This document shows, piece by piece, positions 1 through 5,211 of a stretch of DNA of 8,384 nucleotides; position 1 is the stretch's first letter, and each line of letters starts with the position of its first letter. This DNA comes from Chloroflexota bacterium. Its GTDB lineage: Bacteria; Chloroflexota; Anaerolineae; B4-G1. A program made the position numbers and the translations under genes. Below the pieces are notes generated by a model that ran no database searches, was not told the origin of the DNA, and worked only from the letters and a program-made list of their open reading frames with translations. Where the stretch lies: positions 1-8,384 of the forward strand of contig QMOE01000071.1 of the NCBI GenBank assembly GCA_003648125.1. Reading direction: 5' to 3'.

Positions 1-120
1 AAGCGCGCTCAGCGAGGCGGGCGCGGGCGCGGCGGCGGCCGGTAGTGGCGCTAGAGCCGGCCCGACCAGGTTGACGAGCATTACAATTATGATTGATAAC
101 GTGAGGCTGTTGTTCTTCAT
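1..120 (-). CDS. N-terminus of a secreted or membrane-anchored protein (cut by window edge)
   Basis: An open frame starts with ATG at 120 and runs off the left edge after 40 codons without a stop. The translation begins MKNNSLTLSIIIVMLVNLVG and continues into an Ala/Pro-rich stretch. This is a textbook Sec signal peptide: Lys at position 2, a hydrophobic core at about residues 6-20, and a likely signal peptidase I site after Ala-Leu-Ala (about residue 24) or after the following Ala run. No lipobox Cys is visible. A perfect AAGGAGG Shine-Dalgarno lies six bases before the ATG, which makes the start convincing. The mature protein lies outside the window, so its function cannot be named. It follows the baeRF gene on the same strand but is separated from it by a strong terminator, so it is probably its own transcription unit. 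Confidence 0.75.
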   Translation of the reverse strand, partial: MKNNSLTLSIIIVMLVNLVGPALAPLPAAAAPAPASLSAL

Positions 121-126
121 TCCCGC

Positions 127-133
127 CCTCCTT
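127..133 (-). promoter_or_regulatory. Ribosome binding site of the secreted-protein gene
   Basis: The minus strand reads AAGGAGG, followed by six bases (GCGGGA) and ATG. This is the strongest Shine-Dalgarno in the window, and it decides the existence and start of the partial gene at 1-120. Confidence 0.8.
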
Positions 134-190
134 CTCGTGGCGAAAAAACCGCTCACCCTTGCTCCCTCATCTCGAAGGAAACGTTCAACA

Positions 191-219
191 ATTATATGCT
201 ATTTTCTCAATTGTACCAC
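191..219 (-). promoter_or_regulatory. Possible promoter for the secreted-protein gene
   Basis: A perfect -10 hexamer TATAAT is read on the minus strand at 196-191, about 70 nt before the ATG at 120. The hexamer 17 bp upstream (GTGGTA, 219-214) is a poor -35. The surrounding DNA is AT-rich compared with the neighbouring genes. The position downstream of the terminator at 378-412 fits, but the weak -35 keeps confidence low. Confidence 0.4.
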
Positions 220-283
220 ATGATGGTTTGAGTTCGGTTTGCAAAGCTAGCCTCAAGGCCAGCAGTGAATTTGGCCCGAGGTT

Positions 284-305
284 CGCTGGATTTGGCAATC
301 CAGCG
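284..305. repeat. Short perfect hairpin in the intergenic region
   Basis: CGCTGGATT at 284-292 pairs perfectly with AATCCAGCG at 297-305 around a 4-base loop. No T-run follows on either strand, so it is not an obvious terminator. It lies upstream of the possible -10 at 191-196 and may be a protein binding site or a small palindromic repeat. Confidence 0.5.
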
Positions 306-377
306 AGAGCAACGTGGGATAGTTACCTTTCTGCAATTTTAGCACAAGTGGAGGAGATTGTCACTGGACTTTGGTCT

Positions 378-412
378 AAAAAAGGTCTAGTCTTGGCGAC
401 TAGACCTTTTTT
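378..412 (-). terminator. Rho-independent terminator after the baeRF gene
   Basis: A perfect 15-bp stem (378-392 with 398-412) surrounds a 5-base loop. The outer six pairs are A/T, so each strand ends in a run of six T's. It lies 21 bases downstream of the TAG stop at 434 and ends the htrA/baeRF transcript. The symmetry would also let it work on plus-strand transcripts. Confidence 0.88.
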
Positions 413-433
413 GGAGTTGGGGGATGAACGAAC

Positions 434-1543
434 CTAATACCGCAACAACGCCCCCACGCCGAACTCGGCTATCTTGGGGTGCTCGTCCACCACTTCCACT
501 TTGCCGCCATCTTCGATCACCTTTGTCACCAATGCCTCAGCCGCGTCGGAAATCTCGACGAACTCGCCGCCGCAGAAAGGGCAGCCGTCTAGCGCCTGAT
601 CGGTGAGGTAGGCACAATTCTGGCACTGATAACCAGGCTGGTGGTAATCGCGGGCGATCACCAACGTTTGAATGCGGCCCTCGTGAGCCGCGCCGAGCGT
701 GTCGGCCAAGCGGATAACGCCCTGTTGCCCCTTGGCAGCCTCTGTGAACACTGCATCTACCAGTACCTTTTCACGTTCCTTTTCCACTTGCTGCAAAATC
801 TCTAGCGAGCGCTCTCGTATTTCCATCTCCGATGCGTTCATATCGGCGTTGAATGAGCCAATTACATTTTTCCGCAAACTCTTGGGCAACGCCTCGCGGA
901 ATTGGGCCACCGTCGGCTCGGCGCCGGCGATGATCAAGCGCTGCGGGTTGTGCTTGCGGCAAAAGCGCTTGGTCGCCTTGACCGCCTCGCGGATGTTGCG
1001 CTGCGCTACCTCCTCCCCGCGCCGGCTCGAAACAGGAGCTCCCCCGCGTCTTCCAGCCCCACCTGACGAGCCACGCCCTTTCTTTAACTTGCGCACCTCA
1101 TCTCCCAAATATCCGTCTGTGGTTTCTAGTTCTCCCATCTCAAATAGCAAGAGTCGTATCCCTTGCCGATCCACCAGAGTTACCCCGTAACTCCCGTAAG
1201 CATCCACCAGGGCAGCCAGCGGCCAGATGTAGGGTTTGTGAGCTGTCGTGACGCCGGAAGCGACGGGGACGGCCAGAGAATACGCGCGCCAGAATCCCTC
1301 CTCGGCACAGGAAAAGATGACCACTCCCCGACCTGACCAATCGTACTCATGATCGAAAAACCGCTCCACGATTGCCACGTCTTCGGCTGCGGCTAATCCA
1401 TCCGCATGCCTTAACATCTGCCGCAGTGACAGTTTGTACTCGTCCGTCTTACGCTTCGTCGGGTCTACGTCCAGATAGACGCTCAACACCGGCGTCTCAG
1501 CCTGATACGCTGCTAGTTCGCGCAGGTCTTGCTGTTTGAACAT
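434..1543 (-). CDS. baeRF family protein (bacterial archaeo-eukaryotic release factor 1-like)
   Basis: The 369-residue protein resembles the baeRF families (probably family 10), bacterial relatives of eRF1/Pelota and of the Vms1/ANKZF1 peptidyl-tRNA hydrolase. The N-terminal part carries the typical start ETPVLSVYLDVDP (residues 16-28). The middle domain (about 100-260) has a flexible Gly/Arg-rich basic loop at 151-176, where release factors carry their catalytic GGQ loop. No GGQ is present in it. A C-terminal L7Ae-like domain (about 260-369) contains a zinc ribbon with Cys307, Cys310, Cys321 and Cys324. A role in ribosome rescue or release of stalled chains is inferred from the family and unproven. 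The ATG at 1543 has only a weak ribosome site (AAAGGGGG, about 9 bases upstream). The gene follows htrA, with a palindromic element between them, and ends just before a strong terminator. Confidence 0.85.
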   Translation of the reverse strand: MFKQQDLRELAAYQAETPVLSVYLDVDPTKRKTDEYKLSLRQMLRHADGLAAAEDVAIVERFFDHEYDWSGRGVVIFSCAEEGFWRAYSLAVPVASGVTTAHKPYIWPLAALVDAYGSYGVTLVDRQGIRLLLFEMGELETTDGYLGDEVRKLKKGRGSSGGAGRRGGAPVSSRRGEEVAQRNIREAVKATKRFCRKHNPQRLIIAGAEPTVAQFREALPKSLRKNVIGSFNADMNASEMEIRERSLEILQQVEKEREKVLVDAVFTEAAKGQQGVIRLADTLGAAHEGRIQTLVIARDYHQPGYQCQNCAYLTDQALDGCPFCGGEFVEISDAAEALVTKVIEDGGKVEVVDEHPKIAEFGVGALLRY

Positions 1544-1568
1544 TGCTTTTAACCCCCTTTATTAAATT

Positions 1569-1760
1569 CATCATTGACTCCCCTGAAAAAAGGTCATCTA
1601 ACCACAGAGACACAGAGGACACGGAGAAAACTTGATGTTTAGTTCAAGAAAATTTCACTTTGCGCGCCAAAAAGTTAATTTTTTCAAGGCCAAGTTTAAA
1701 ATCTCTGCTCTCTGTGTCTCTGTGGTGAAATTCCTAATTTTTTCAGTAGAGTCATCATTG
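1569..1760. mobile_element. Miniature palindromic element with 8-bp direct repeats (element 1)
   Basis: The ends are imperfect inverted repeats of 15 bp: ACTCCCCTGAAAAAA at 1577-1591 and the complement of ACTCTACTGAAAAAA at 1738-1752 (13 of 15 match). They are flanked by the direct repeat CATCATTG at 1569-1576 and 1753-1760. The identity extends to 10 bp as TCATCATTGA, which leaves the exact boundary ambiguous by one or two bases. Inside is a second, perfect 17-bp inverted repeat. No transposase is encoded, so it would have to be moved in trans. The right-hand direct repeat ends one base from the htrA stop codon. Without the element, htrA and baeRF would be about 34 bases apart. Confidence 0.7.
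1601..1726. repeat. Inverted pair of 'CCACAGAGACACAGAG' repeats inside element 1
   Basis: ACCACAGAGACACAGAG at 1601-1617 is perfectly complementary to 1710-1726, and the arms continue imperfectly inward. Read from 1600, the left arm would encode Asn-His-Arg-Asp-Thr-Glu-Asp-Thr-Glu-Lys. I recognise this 'NHRDTEDTE' string from spurious short proteins annotated across many environmental bacterial genomes, so the sequence is probably a dispersed repeat and not a gene. The central 90 bases are AT-rich and show no open frame worth naming. Confidence 0.75.
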
Positions 1761-1761
1761 A

Positions 1762-2964
1762 TCACGGTCTTTTCCCCAATGTTACAGAAATCTCTTGTTC
1801 CTCTCCATCACGCACAATAGTTAGAATGACTCTTTGGTCTACCTCCGTCTCGCGCACCAGATAGGCGATCAAGTCGTCGAAATCACGCAGCTCGTACCCG
1901 TCAATGGCGACGATTATGTCACCGCCGGCCTCGATGGTTATCCCCATAACCTCAACCTCTCGGTCGCCACCTCGCAGGCCGGCCCGTGCTGCTGCGGTTC
2001 CGGGTGTGACCTCGGAGATAAGCACACCATGAGCTACTGGCAACCCCAATGGCCCCGCCAGTTCTGCGACGGTAAAGCGATTGTCGGCAGTGATACCCAG
2101 GTAGGGATACTCGTATGACCCCTTCTCAATCAGACTGGGCACGATGCGCTTGATCGTGTTGACCGGAACAGCGAATCCAATGCCAGAGTTGACGCCGGTC
2201 TCTGAGCGGATGGCTGTATTGATGCCGATCACCTGCCCGTGCATGTCCAGCAGCGGCCCGCCCGAGTTGCCTGGGTTGATAGATGCGTCAGTCTGGACGA
2301 TCTCGGGATTGGAAAAGCTGCCCCCGCTCTCGATCATCCGAGTCGGTAGGGTGCGTCCCAACGCGCTGACGATGCCGATTGTCATCGTCCCTTCCAAGCC
2401 AAATGGATTGCCGATGGCAACGACGCGCTGCCCTACCTGGAGGGTACTCGAATCACCCAGTTCCAGCGGTACCAAACGTTCAGGCGGCACATTCACCTTG
2501 ATCACCGCCAGGTCGGAATACTGGTCTTGCCCCACAATCTGGGCGTCGACCACGCTGCCTTCGGAGAACGTGACCCGTACATCGTCGGCTTCCTCAACAA
2601 CGTGGTTATTGGTGATGATGTGCCCCTCCGTATCTATCACGAAACCGGACCCTGTGGCAAAGGGCATGATCGTACCTTCGTGTTCCATCAATACCTCAAT
2701 GTAGACGATGGCTGGATTAACCCGTTGATAGAGGTTGATCAGTAGCGCATCTTCCGCGTCTATCTCAGCCATGAACTCCTCCGGCAATAGGGTAGGAGTG
2801 GCAATGAGCACGGGGGGAGCCACGACAGGCTGTGGTGCAGCCGATGTGGGAGATAGCGCGGTCGGTGTGGGCACAAACAAAAATTCTGGGGCGTTGCAGG
2901 TGCAAGCCAGCGCAGACAGCATCAGAGGCAATACGATGAGTATCAAGTGCTTGTGTGCGTGCAT
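1762..2964 (-). CDS. HtrA/Deg-like trypsin-type serine protease with one PDZ domain
   Basis: The 400-residue protein has an N-terminal export signal (residues 1-20) ending at Ala-Cys21, a relaxed lipobox, so it may be a lipoprotein. A Pro/Ala/Thr-rich linker spans about 25-62. The trypsin-like domain (about 72-280) shows the full triad: His121 in TNNHVV, Asp151 in YSDLAVIKV, and Ser234 in the signature NPGNSGGPL. A single PDZ domain follows (about 288-398), with an insert in its middle (DREVEVMGITIEAGG) that I associate with HtrA proteins of Chloroflexota and some archaea. The expected role is degradation of misfolded proteins outside the membrane. The start ATG lies one base after the TAG stop of the J-domain gene and has AAGGA seven bases upstream, so the two are almost certainly co-transcribed and may be translationally coupled. 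The symbol htrA/degP would be reasonable, but the exact paralogue is not determined. Confidence 0.93.
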   Translation of the reverse strand: MHAHKHLILIVLPLMLSALACTCNAPEFLFVPTPTALSPTSAAPQPVVAPPVLIATPTLLPEEFMAEIDAEDALLINLYQRVNPAIVYIEVLMEHEGTIMPFATGSGFVIDTEGHIITNNHVVEEADDVRVTFSEGSVVDAQIVGQDQYSDLAVIKVNVPPERLVPLELGDSSTLQVGQRVVAIGNPFGLEGTMTIGIVSALGRTLPTRMIESGGSFSNPEIVQTDASINPGNSGGPLLDMHGQVIGINTAIRSETGVNSGIGFAVPVNTIKRIVPSLIEKGSYEYPYLGITADNRFTVAELAGPLGLPVAHGVLISEVTPGTAAARAGLRGGDREVEVMGITIEAGGDIIVAIDGYELRDFDDLIAYLVRETEVDQRVILTIVRDGEEQEISVTLGKRP

Positions 2965-2965
2965 T

Positions 2966-3943
2966 CTATTTCCTTTCTCGAAGGGTGGCTAGCTCCTCGA
3001 ATAGCTCTTGCTCACGAGAGTTGAGGTTTTGGGGGACCCGTATCTGGACCGTGACCAGCAAGTTGCCCCGCTGCTTTGGTGCGCGAGGCTGGGGCATACC
3101 TTTGCCCCGTAGCAGGAAGGTTTTGCCGCTGTTTGTGCCTGGGGGGATCTTTAACGACACGTCACCGTTCAACGTTGGCACCCGCACCTCGCCGCCGAGC
3201 ACAGCGGTATATAGGTCCAAGCCAACGTCGCAGCGCAGATTGTTCCCATCACGCGAGAAGACAGGGTGTGGCTTAACTGTGATGTTCAGGTAAAGATTGT
3301 CGAGTGAGCTTCCTCTGTAGCCCGATTTGCCTTTGCTGGCGATTCGCACCTTTGATCCGTTCCGTGCCCCCGGCGGGATCTTTACCCTGATCCGCCGTCC
3401 ATCTCGCTCCAACACGCGGGTAGCGCCGGCAAGTGCTTCCTCTAGCGTTATCTCCACCGAGGCTTGTACATTTTGTCCGCTTGTCGCGCGCCGAACGGTC
3501 TGGCGGCGGAAGGGATCATTTGGAGTGCGAGTTCGCCCCGCACCTCCCGCCCCGCCAAAGATGGCCCTGAAGAACTCTGAAAACGCACCCGCTCCCGCGC
3601 CGCCACCAAAAAGATCGCCCAGATCGCCGCTCCACTCGACGCGCGTCCCTCCCGGCCCGCCGCCAGCGAACCACTGTGACCAGTCGAACTGGCCCGAATC
3701 GCGCCCCATGCGCTGCCACTGTTGCCAGTCAGCGCCTAATTGATCATACTTGGTTCGCTTCTCGGAATCCCCCAGCACCTCGTAAGCTTCGTTAATCTCC
3801 TTGAACTTTTCCTCAGCCCGCTTGTCGCCCGGATTGACGTCGGGATGAAGTTGGCGGGCCAACCGACGGTAGGCCCGCTTAATAACCTTCTCACTGACAT
3901 CCCGATCCACGCCCAGGATTTTGTAATAATCCTTGTACTTCAT
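2966..3943 (-). CDS. Type II J-domain co-chaperone (DnaJ/CbpA-like)
   Basis: The 325-residue protein opens with a J domain (residues 5-70) carrying the essential His-Pro-Asp at 33-35 and the helix IV motif [13 protein letters not shown] Gly/Phe-rich region follows (about 93-137) with Trp-rich flanks. Two beta-rich C-terminal substrate domains come next (about 158-225 and 230-303), containing the typical KIPPGxxxGxxxR segments twice. The four CxxCxGxG zinc repeats of classical DnaJ are absent, so it belongs to the CbpA/DnaJB class. It would deliver substrates to DnaK and stimulate its ATPase; no dnaK or grpE is in the window. The ATG at 3943 is directly preceded by GAGGTGA. A strong promoter lies at 4009-3981. 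It is the first gene of the transcript that continues into the protease gene. Confidence 0.94.
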   Translation of the reverse strand: MKYKDYYKILGVDRDVSEKVIKRAYRRLARQLHPDVNPGDKRAEEKFKEINEAYEVLGDSEKRTKYDQLGADWQQWQRMGRDSGQFDWSQWFAGGGPGGTRVEWSGDLGDLFGGGAGAGAFSEFFRAIFGGAGGAGRTRTPNDPFRRQTVRRATSGQNVQASVEITLEEALAGATRVLERDGRRIRVKIPPGARNGSKVRIASKGKSGYRGSSLDNLYLNITVKPHPVFSRDGNNLRCDVGLDLYTAVLGGEVRVPTLNGDVSLKIPPGTNSGKTFLLRGKGMPQPRAPKQRGNLLVTVQIRVPQNLNSREQELFEELATLRERK

Positions 3944-3980
3944 TCACCTCACCCCAGCGCATTTATTCTGGCTTTGAATT

Positions 3981-4009
3981 ATTCTATACCTGAATTCTCT
4001 CCCTGTCAA
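3981..4009 (-). promoter_or_regulatory. Sigma-70 type promoter of the dnaJ-htrA transcript
   Basis: Read on the minus strand, TTGACA (4009-4004) is followed after exactly 17 bp by TAGAAT (3986-3981). The -35 is a full consensus match and the -10 matches five of six. Transcription would start near 3974, giving a leader of about 30 nt before the ATG at 3943. The promoter lies downstream of the L25 terminator, as expected for a new unit. No CIRCE-type inverted repeat is visible, so a housekeeping promoter is the simplest reading. Confidence 0.8.
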
Positions 4010-4036
4010 ATTTGCTCAAATAGAGACCGTGGAAAC

Positions 4037-4072
4037 AAAACGAAGGCAATCTGGACGCATTGCCTTCGTTTT
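4037..4072 (-). terminator. Rho-independent terminator after the L25 gene
   Basis: A perfect 14-bp stem (4037-4050 with 4059-4072) has an 8-base loop, and the outer four pairs are A/T. On the minus strand the stem ends in TTTT, followed by GTTT. It lies 22 bases after the L25 stop codon and before the dnaJ promoter. It separates the two transcription units and could also act on plus-strand transcripts. Confidence 0.85.
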
Positions 4073-4094
4073 ACCTGTGTTCAGCAGATTGTCG

Positions 4095-4763
4095 TTATTC
4101 TTCGTCGGTTGCCTCTTCCTCGCCGGCTTCTGTGATGACCTCAACCCCTTCGACCTCGGCCAATTCTTCCTCCACGATTTCCTCGGCCTCTTCCTTCATC
4201 AAGACCACGTGTACGATCGTCTCGTCTTGGTCAGTGAGGATGTCTATGCCGGCCGGCACAGCCAGATCACGCACGTATATTGCCTGATCAATTTCCACCA
4301 ACTCGGCCAGATCCACCTCAATCGCATCTATCAGATCACCGGGCAAACATTCAACCTCGATGGCGGAAATGCCATACAGCACCAGTCCCTCGCCTTGCTT
4401 TGCGACTGGGGATTCCCCCACAATTGCCAGAGGTATCTCGGTCGTCAAACGCTCGGTCATGTCCACGTGATAAAAGTCAACGTGCAACAAAGTACCCTTG
4501 ACGGGATCACGCTGCACGTCACGCACGAGGGTGCTCTTGGGTTTTCTAGTTCCCTTGATTTTGATGTTGATGAGCTGGCTTCCGCCAACTCGCGAGAGCA
4601 CGTGTTCCAATCCCCGCGTATCGAATTGCAAAGCCACGGGGTCAAAGCGGCGTCCGTACATTACACCCGGCACCCATCCTTCTCGACGTAACTGTTTCAC
4701 TCGCTTGCCTAATGCCGTGCGTTTCTCGGCCATTAACTCAACTTGCTCTGTCTGTTGAGCCAT
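4095..4763 (-). CDS. rplY: 50S ribosomal protein L25, long Ctc/TL5 form
   Basis: The 222-residue protein has the two-domain CTC/TL5 form of bL25. The N-terminal 5S rRNA-binding domain (about 8-95) contains the hallmark segments KRTALGKRVKQLRREGWVPG, VMYGR, and the LHVDFYHVDM block at 93-102. The C-terminal beta domain (about 103-190) includes the LPGDLIDAIEVDL segment. The protein ends in a strongly acidic Glu-rich tail (about 191-222), common in long L25 proteins. It binds 5S rRNA at the central protuberance of the large subunit; in Bacillus the homologue is a general stress protein. The ATG at 4763 has GGGAGGTAA upstream; an internal Met at residue 11 is a less likely start. The gene has its own promoter, a long leader and its own terminator, so it is probably monocistronic. 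By genome convention it may also be called ctc. Confidence 0.95.
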   Translation of the reverse strand: MAQQTEQVELMAEKRTALGKRVKQLRREGWVPGVMYGRRFDPVALQFDTRGLEHVLSRVGGSQLINIKIKGTRKPKSTLVRDVQRDPVKGTLLHVDFYHVDMTERLTTEIPLAIVGESPVAKQGEGLVLYGISAIEVECLPGDLIDAIEVDLAELVEIDQAIYVRDLAVPAGIDILTDQDETIVHVVLMKEEAEEIVEEELAEVEGVEVITEAGEEEATDEE

Positions 4764-4781
4764 ACATTACCTCCCCAACAA

Positions 4782-4800
4782 TCTGCCTTTGCCAGGCAGA
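4782..4800 (-). promoter_or_regulatory. Hairpin just before the L25 ribosome binding site
   Basis: TCTGCCT at 4782-4788 pairs perfectly with AGGCAGA at 4794-4800 around a 5-base loop. In the L25 transcript this hairpin ends about eight bases before the GGGAGG ribosome site. Its position would allow translational control, for example by L25 itself, but that is only inference. Confidence 0.5.
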
Positions 4801-4887
4801 GATTAGAATCCCTTTCGTAACTACTCGGGCAATCCCGACTTTGACACGGAGAATTGCCGACCTGAGCAGCCATTCCCTTTCAATCAA

Positions 4888-4912
4888 ACGGGCGGGGCTT
4901 GTGCCCGCCCGT
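4888..4912 (-). repeat. GC-rich hairpin at the 5' end of the L25 leader
   Basis: ACGGGCGGG at 4888-4896 pairs perfectly with CCCGCCCGT at 4904-4912 around a 7-base loop. It begins about five bases after the predicted transcription start (near 4917), so it would cap the L25 mRNA with a stable stem. Its composition resembles the other GC-rich palindromes at 5035-5063 and 8124-8142, so it may be a member of a dispersed palindromic repeat that happens to lie here. Confidence 0.6.
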
Positions 4913-4923
4913 ATAGTGGGGCT

Positions 4924-4952
4924 ATTGTAGCGCAAACCGCCACTTTCGTCAA
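4924..4952 (-). promoter_or_regulatory. Sigma-70 type promoter of the L25 gene
   Basis: Read on the minus strand, TTGACG (4952-4947) is followed after 17 bp by TACAAT (4929-4924). Each hexamer matches five of six consensus bases at ideal spacing. Transcription would start near 4917, giving a leader of about 150 nt. The promoter lies seven bases from the direct repeat that borders the element at 4969-5183, so that insertion replaced the sequence just upstream of the -35. Confidence 0.78.
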
Positions 4953-5006
4953 GCGGAACTGGTATGACGGGTGTCCGTCAAATTTTTGCGCCGGGTAGTG
5001 GATCTT

Positions 5007-5156
5007 GCCTGGGAGCGCGGGTGTCCCCCGCCGAGTAGGGGCGAGGCAGTGTCTCGCCCCTACGACAAATCAGGGTGACTCCAATGACCGTGTTCCAATG
5101 ACTGCCTGGGAGCGCGGGCGTCCCCGCCCGCATGCGGCCAAGATGACCGCGTTCCA
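5007..5156. repeat. Two tandem copies of a GC-rich unit inside element 2
   Basis: GCCTGGGAGCGCGGGTGTCCCC at 5007-5028 recurs at 5104-5125 with one change. A second shared block, ATGACCGTGTTCCA at 5084-5097, recurs at 5143-5156 with one change. The blocks are 77 bases apart in the first copy and 39 in the second; most of the difference is the 29-bp palindrome at 5035-5063, present only in the first. The second copy also forms a short hairpin (5114-5119 with 5126-5131). Confidence 0.7.
5035..5063. repeat. Perfect GC-rich palindrome nested in element 2
   Basis: GTAGGGGCGAG at 5035-5045 pairs perfectly with CTCGCCCCTAC at 5053-5063 around a 7-base loop. It interrupts the first copy of the GC-rich unit and is absent from the second, which suggests it was added later. 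Its GTAGGG...CCCTAC ends resemble the foldback at 8119-8206. Confidence 0.65.
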
Positions 5157-5211
5157 CGGCGCGCAAGAAAATGACGGACACCTTGGTATGACTATCGGGC
5201 AAGCTCCTCGC

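Larger units (their letters stand above)
134..433. other. Intergenic region between the baeRF gene and the secreted-protein gene
   Basis: About 300 bases without a convincing gene. Read along the minus strand, it holds the terminator of the baeRF gene (412-378), a 9-bp hairpin with a TGGC loop (284-292 paired with 297-305), an AT-rich stretch with a TATAAT (196-191), and the leader of the secreted-protein gene. Plus-strand open frames here have no ribosome binding site and no recognisable family, so I treat them as chance. Confidence 0.6.
4960..5192. mobile_element. Miniature element with 22-bp inverted ends and 9-bp direct repeats (element 2)
   Basis: Inverted ends are at 4970-4991 and 5161-5182. 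They match at 19 of 22 positions, and the outer 11 bases (GGTGTCCGTCA) match perfectly. Immediately outside, the direct repeat TGGTATGAC occurs at 4960-4968 and 5184-5192, leaving one extra base at each end. This is the arrangement left by transposition with a 9-bp target duplication. The interior is GC-rich, full of palindromes and direct repeats, and encodes no transposase, so the element is non-autonomous. It lies 19 bases beyond the methyltransferase stop and just upstream of the L25 promoter. Confidence 0.75.
4764..5211. other. Intergenic region between the methyltransferase gene and L25
   Basis: This 448-base gap holds no convincing gene. Next to L25 it contains the L25 promoter and a leader of about 150 nt with hairpins (4764-4952). 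Next to the methyltransferase it is filled by a 215-bp palindromic element with flanking 9-bp direct repeats (4960-5192). Short open frames on both strands lack ribosome binding sites and cross the repeats, so I treat them as chance. Confidence 0.7.

Noticed and set aside
159..437. Plus-strand open frame of 92 codons in the left intergenic region.
   Set aside because: No ribosome binding site and no recognisable family. It runs through the terminator hairpin, and every other gene is on the minus strand.
1561..1589. Possible hybrid promoter for baeRF: TTTTCA from the end of element 1, 17 bp, TTTAAT from flanking DNA (minus strand).
   Set aside because: Transcription would start near 1554, inside the ribosome binding site at 1553-1560, so the transcript could hardly be translated.
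2144..2704. Plus-strand open frame of 186 codons opposite the protease gene.
   Set aside because: It overlaps the HtrA catalytic domain on the opposite strand, where the triad is complete. Its composition is that expected of an antisense shadow.
3944..4036. Heat-shock control (CIRCE-type operator) before the J-domain gene.
   Set aside because: No TTAGCACTC/GAGTGCTAA inverted repeat is present. The promoter is a plain sigma-70 type.
4029..4691. Plus-strand open frame of 220 codons opposite L25.
   Set aside because: It is a shadow of the well-supported L25 gene. It starts inside the terminator and has no family resemblance.
4960..5192. CRISPR array, suggested by regularly placed short repeats.
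   Set aside because: Only two unequal copies with palindromic interiors are present, without uniform spacers. The inverted ends and flanking duplication indicate an inserted element.
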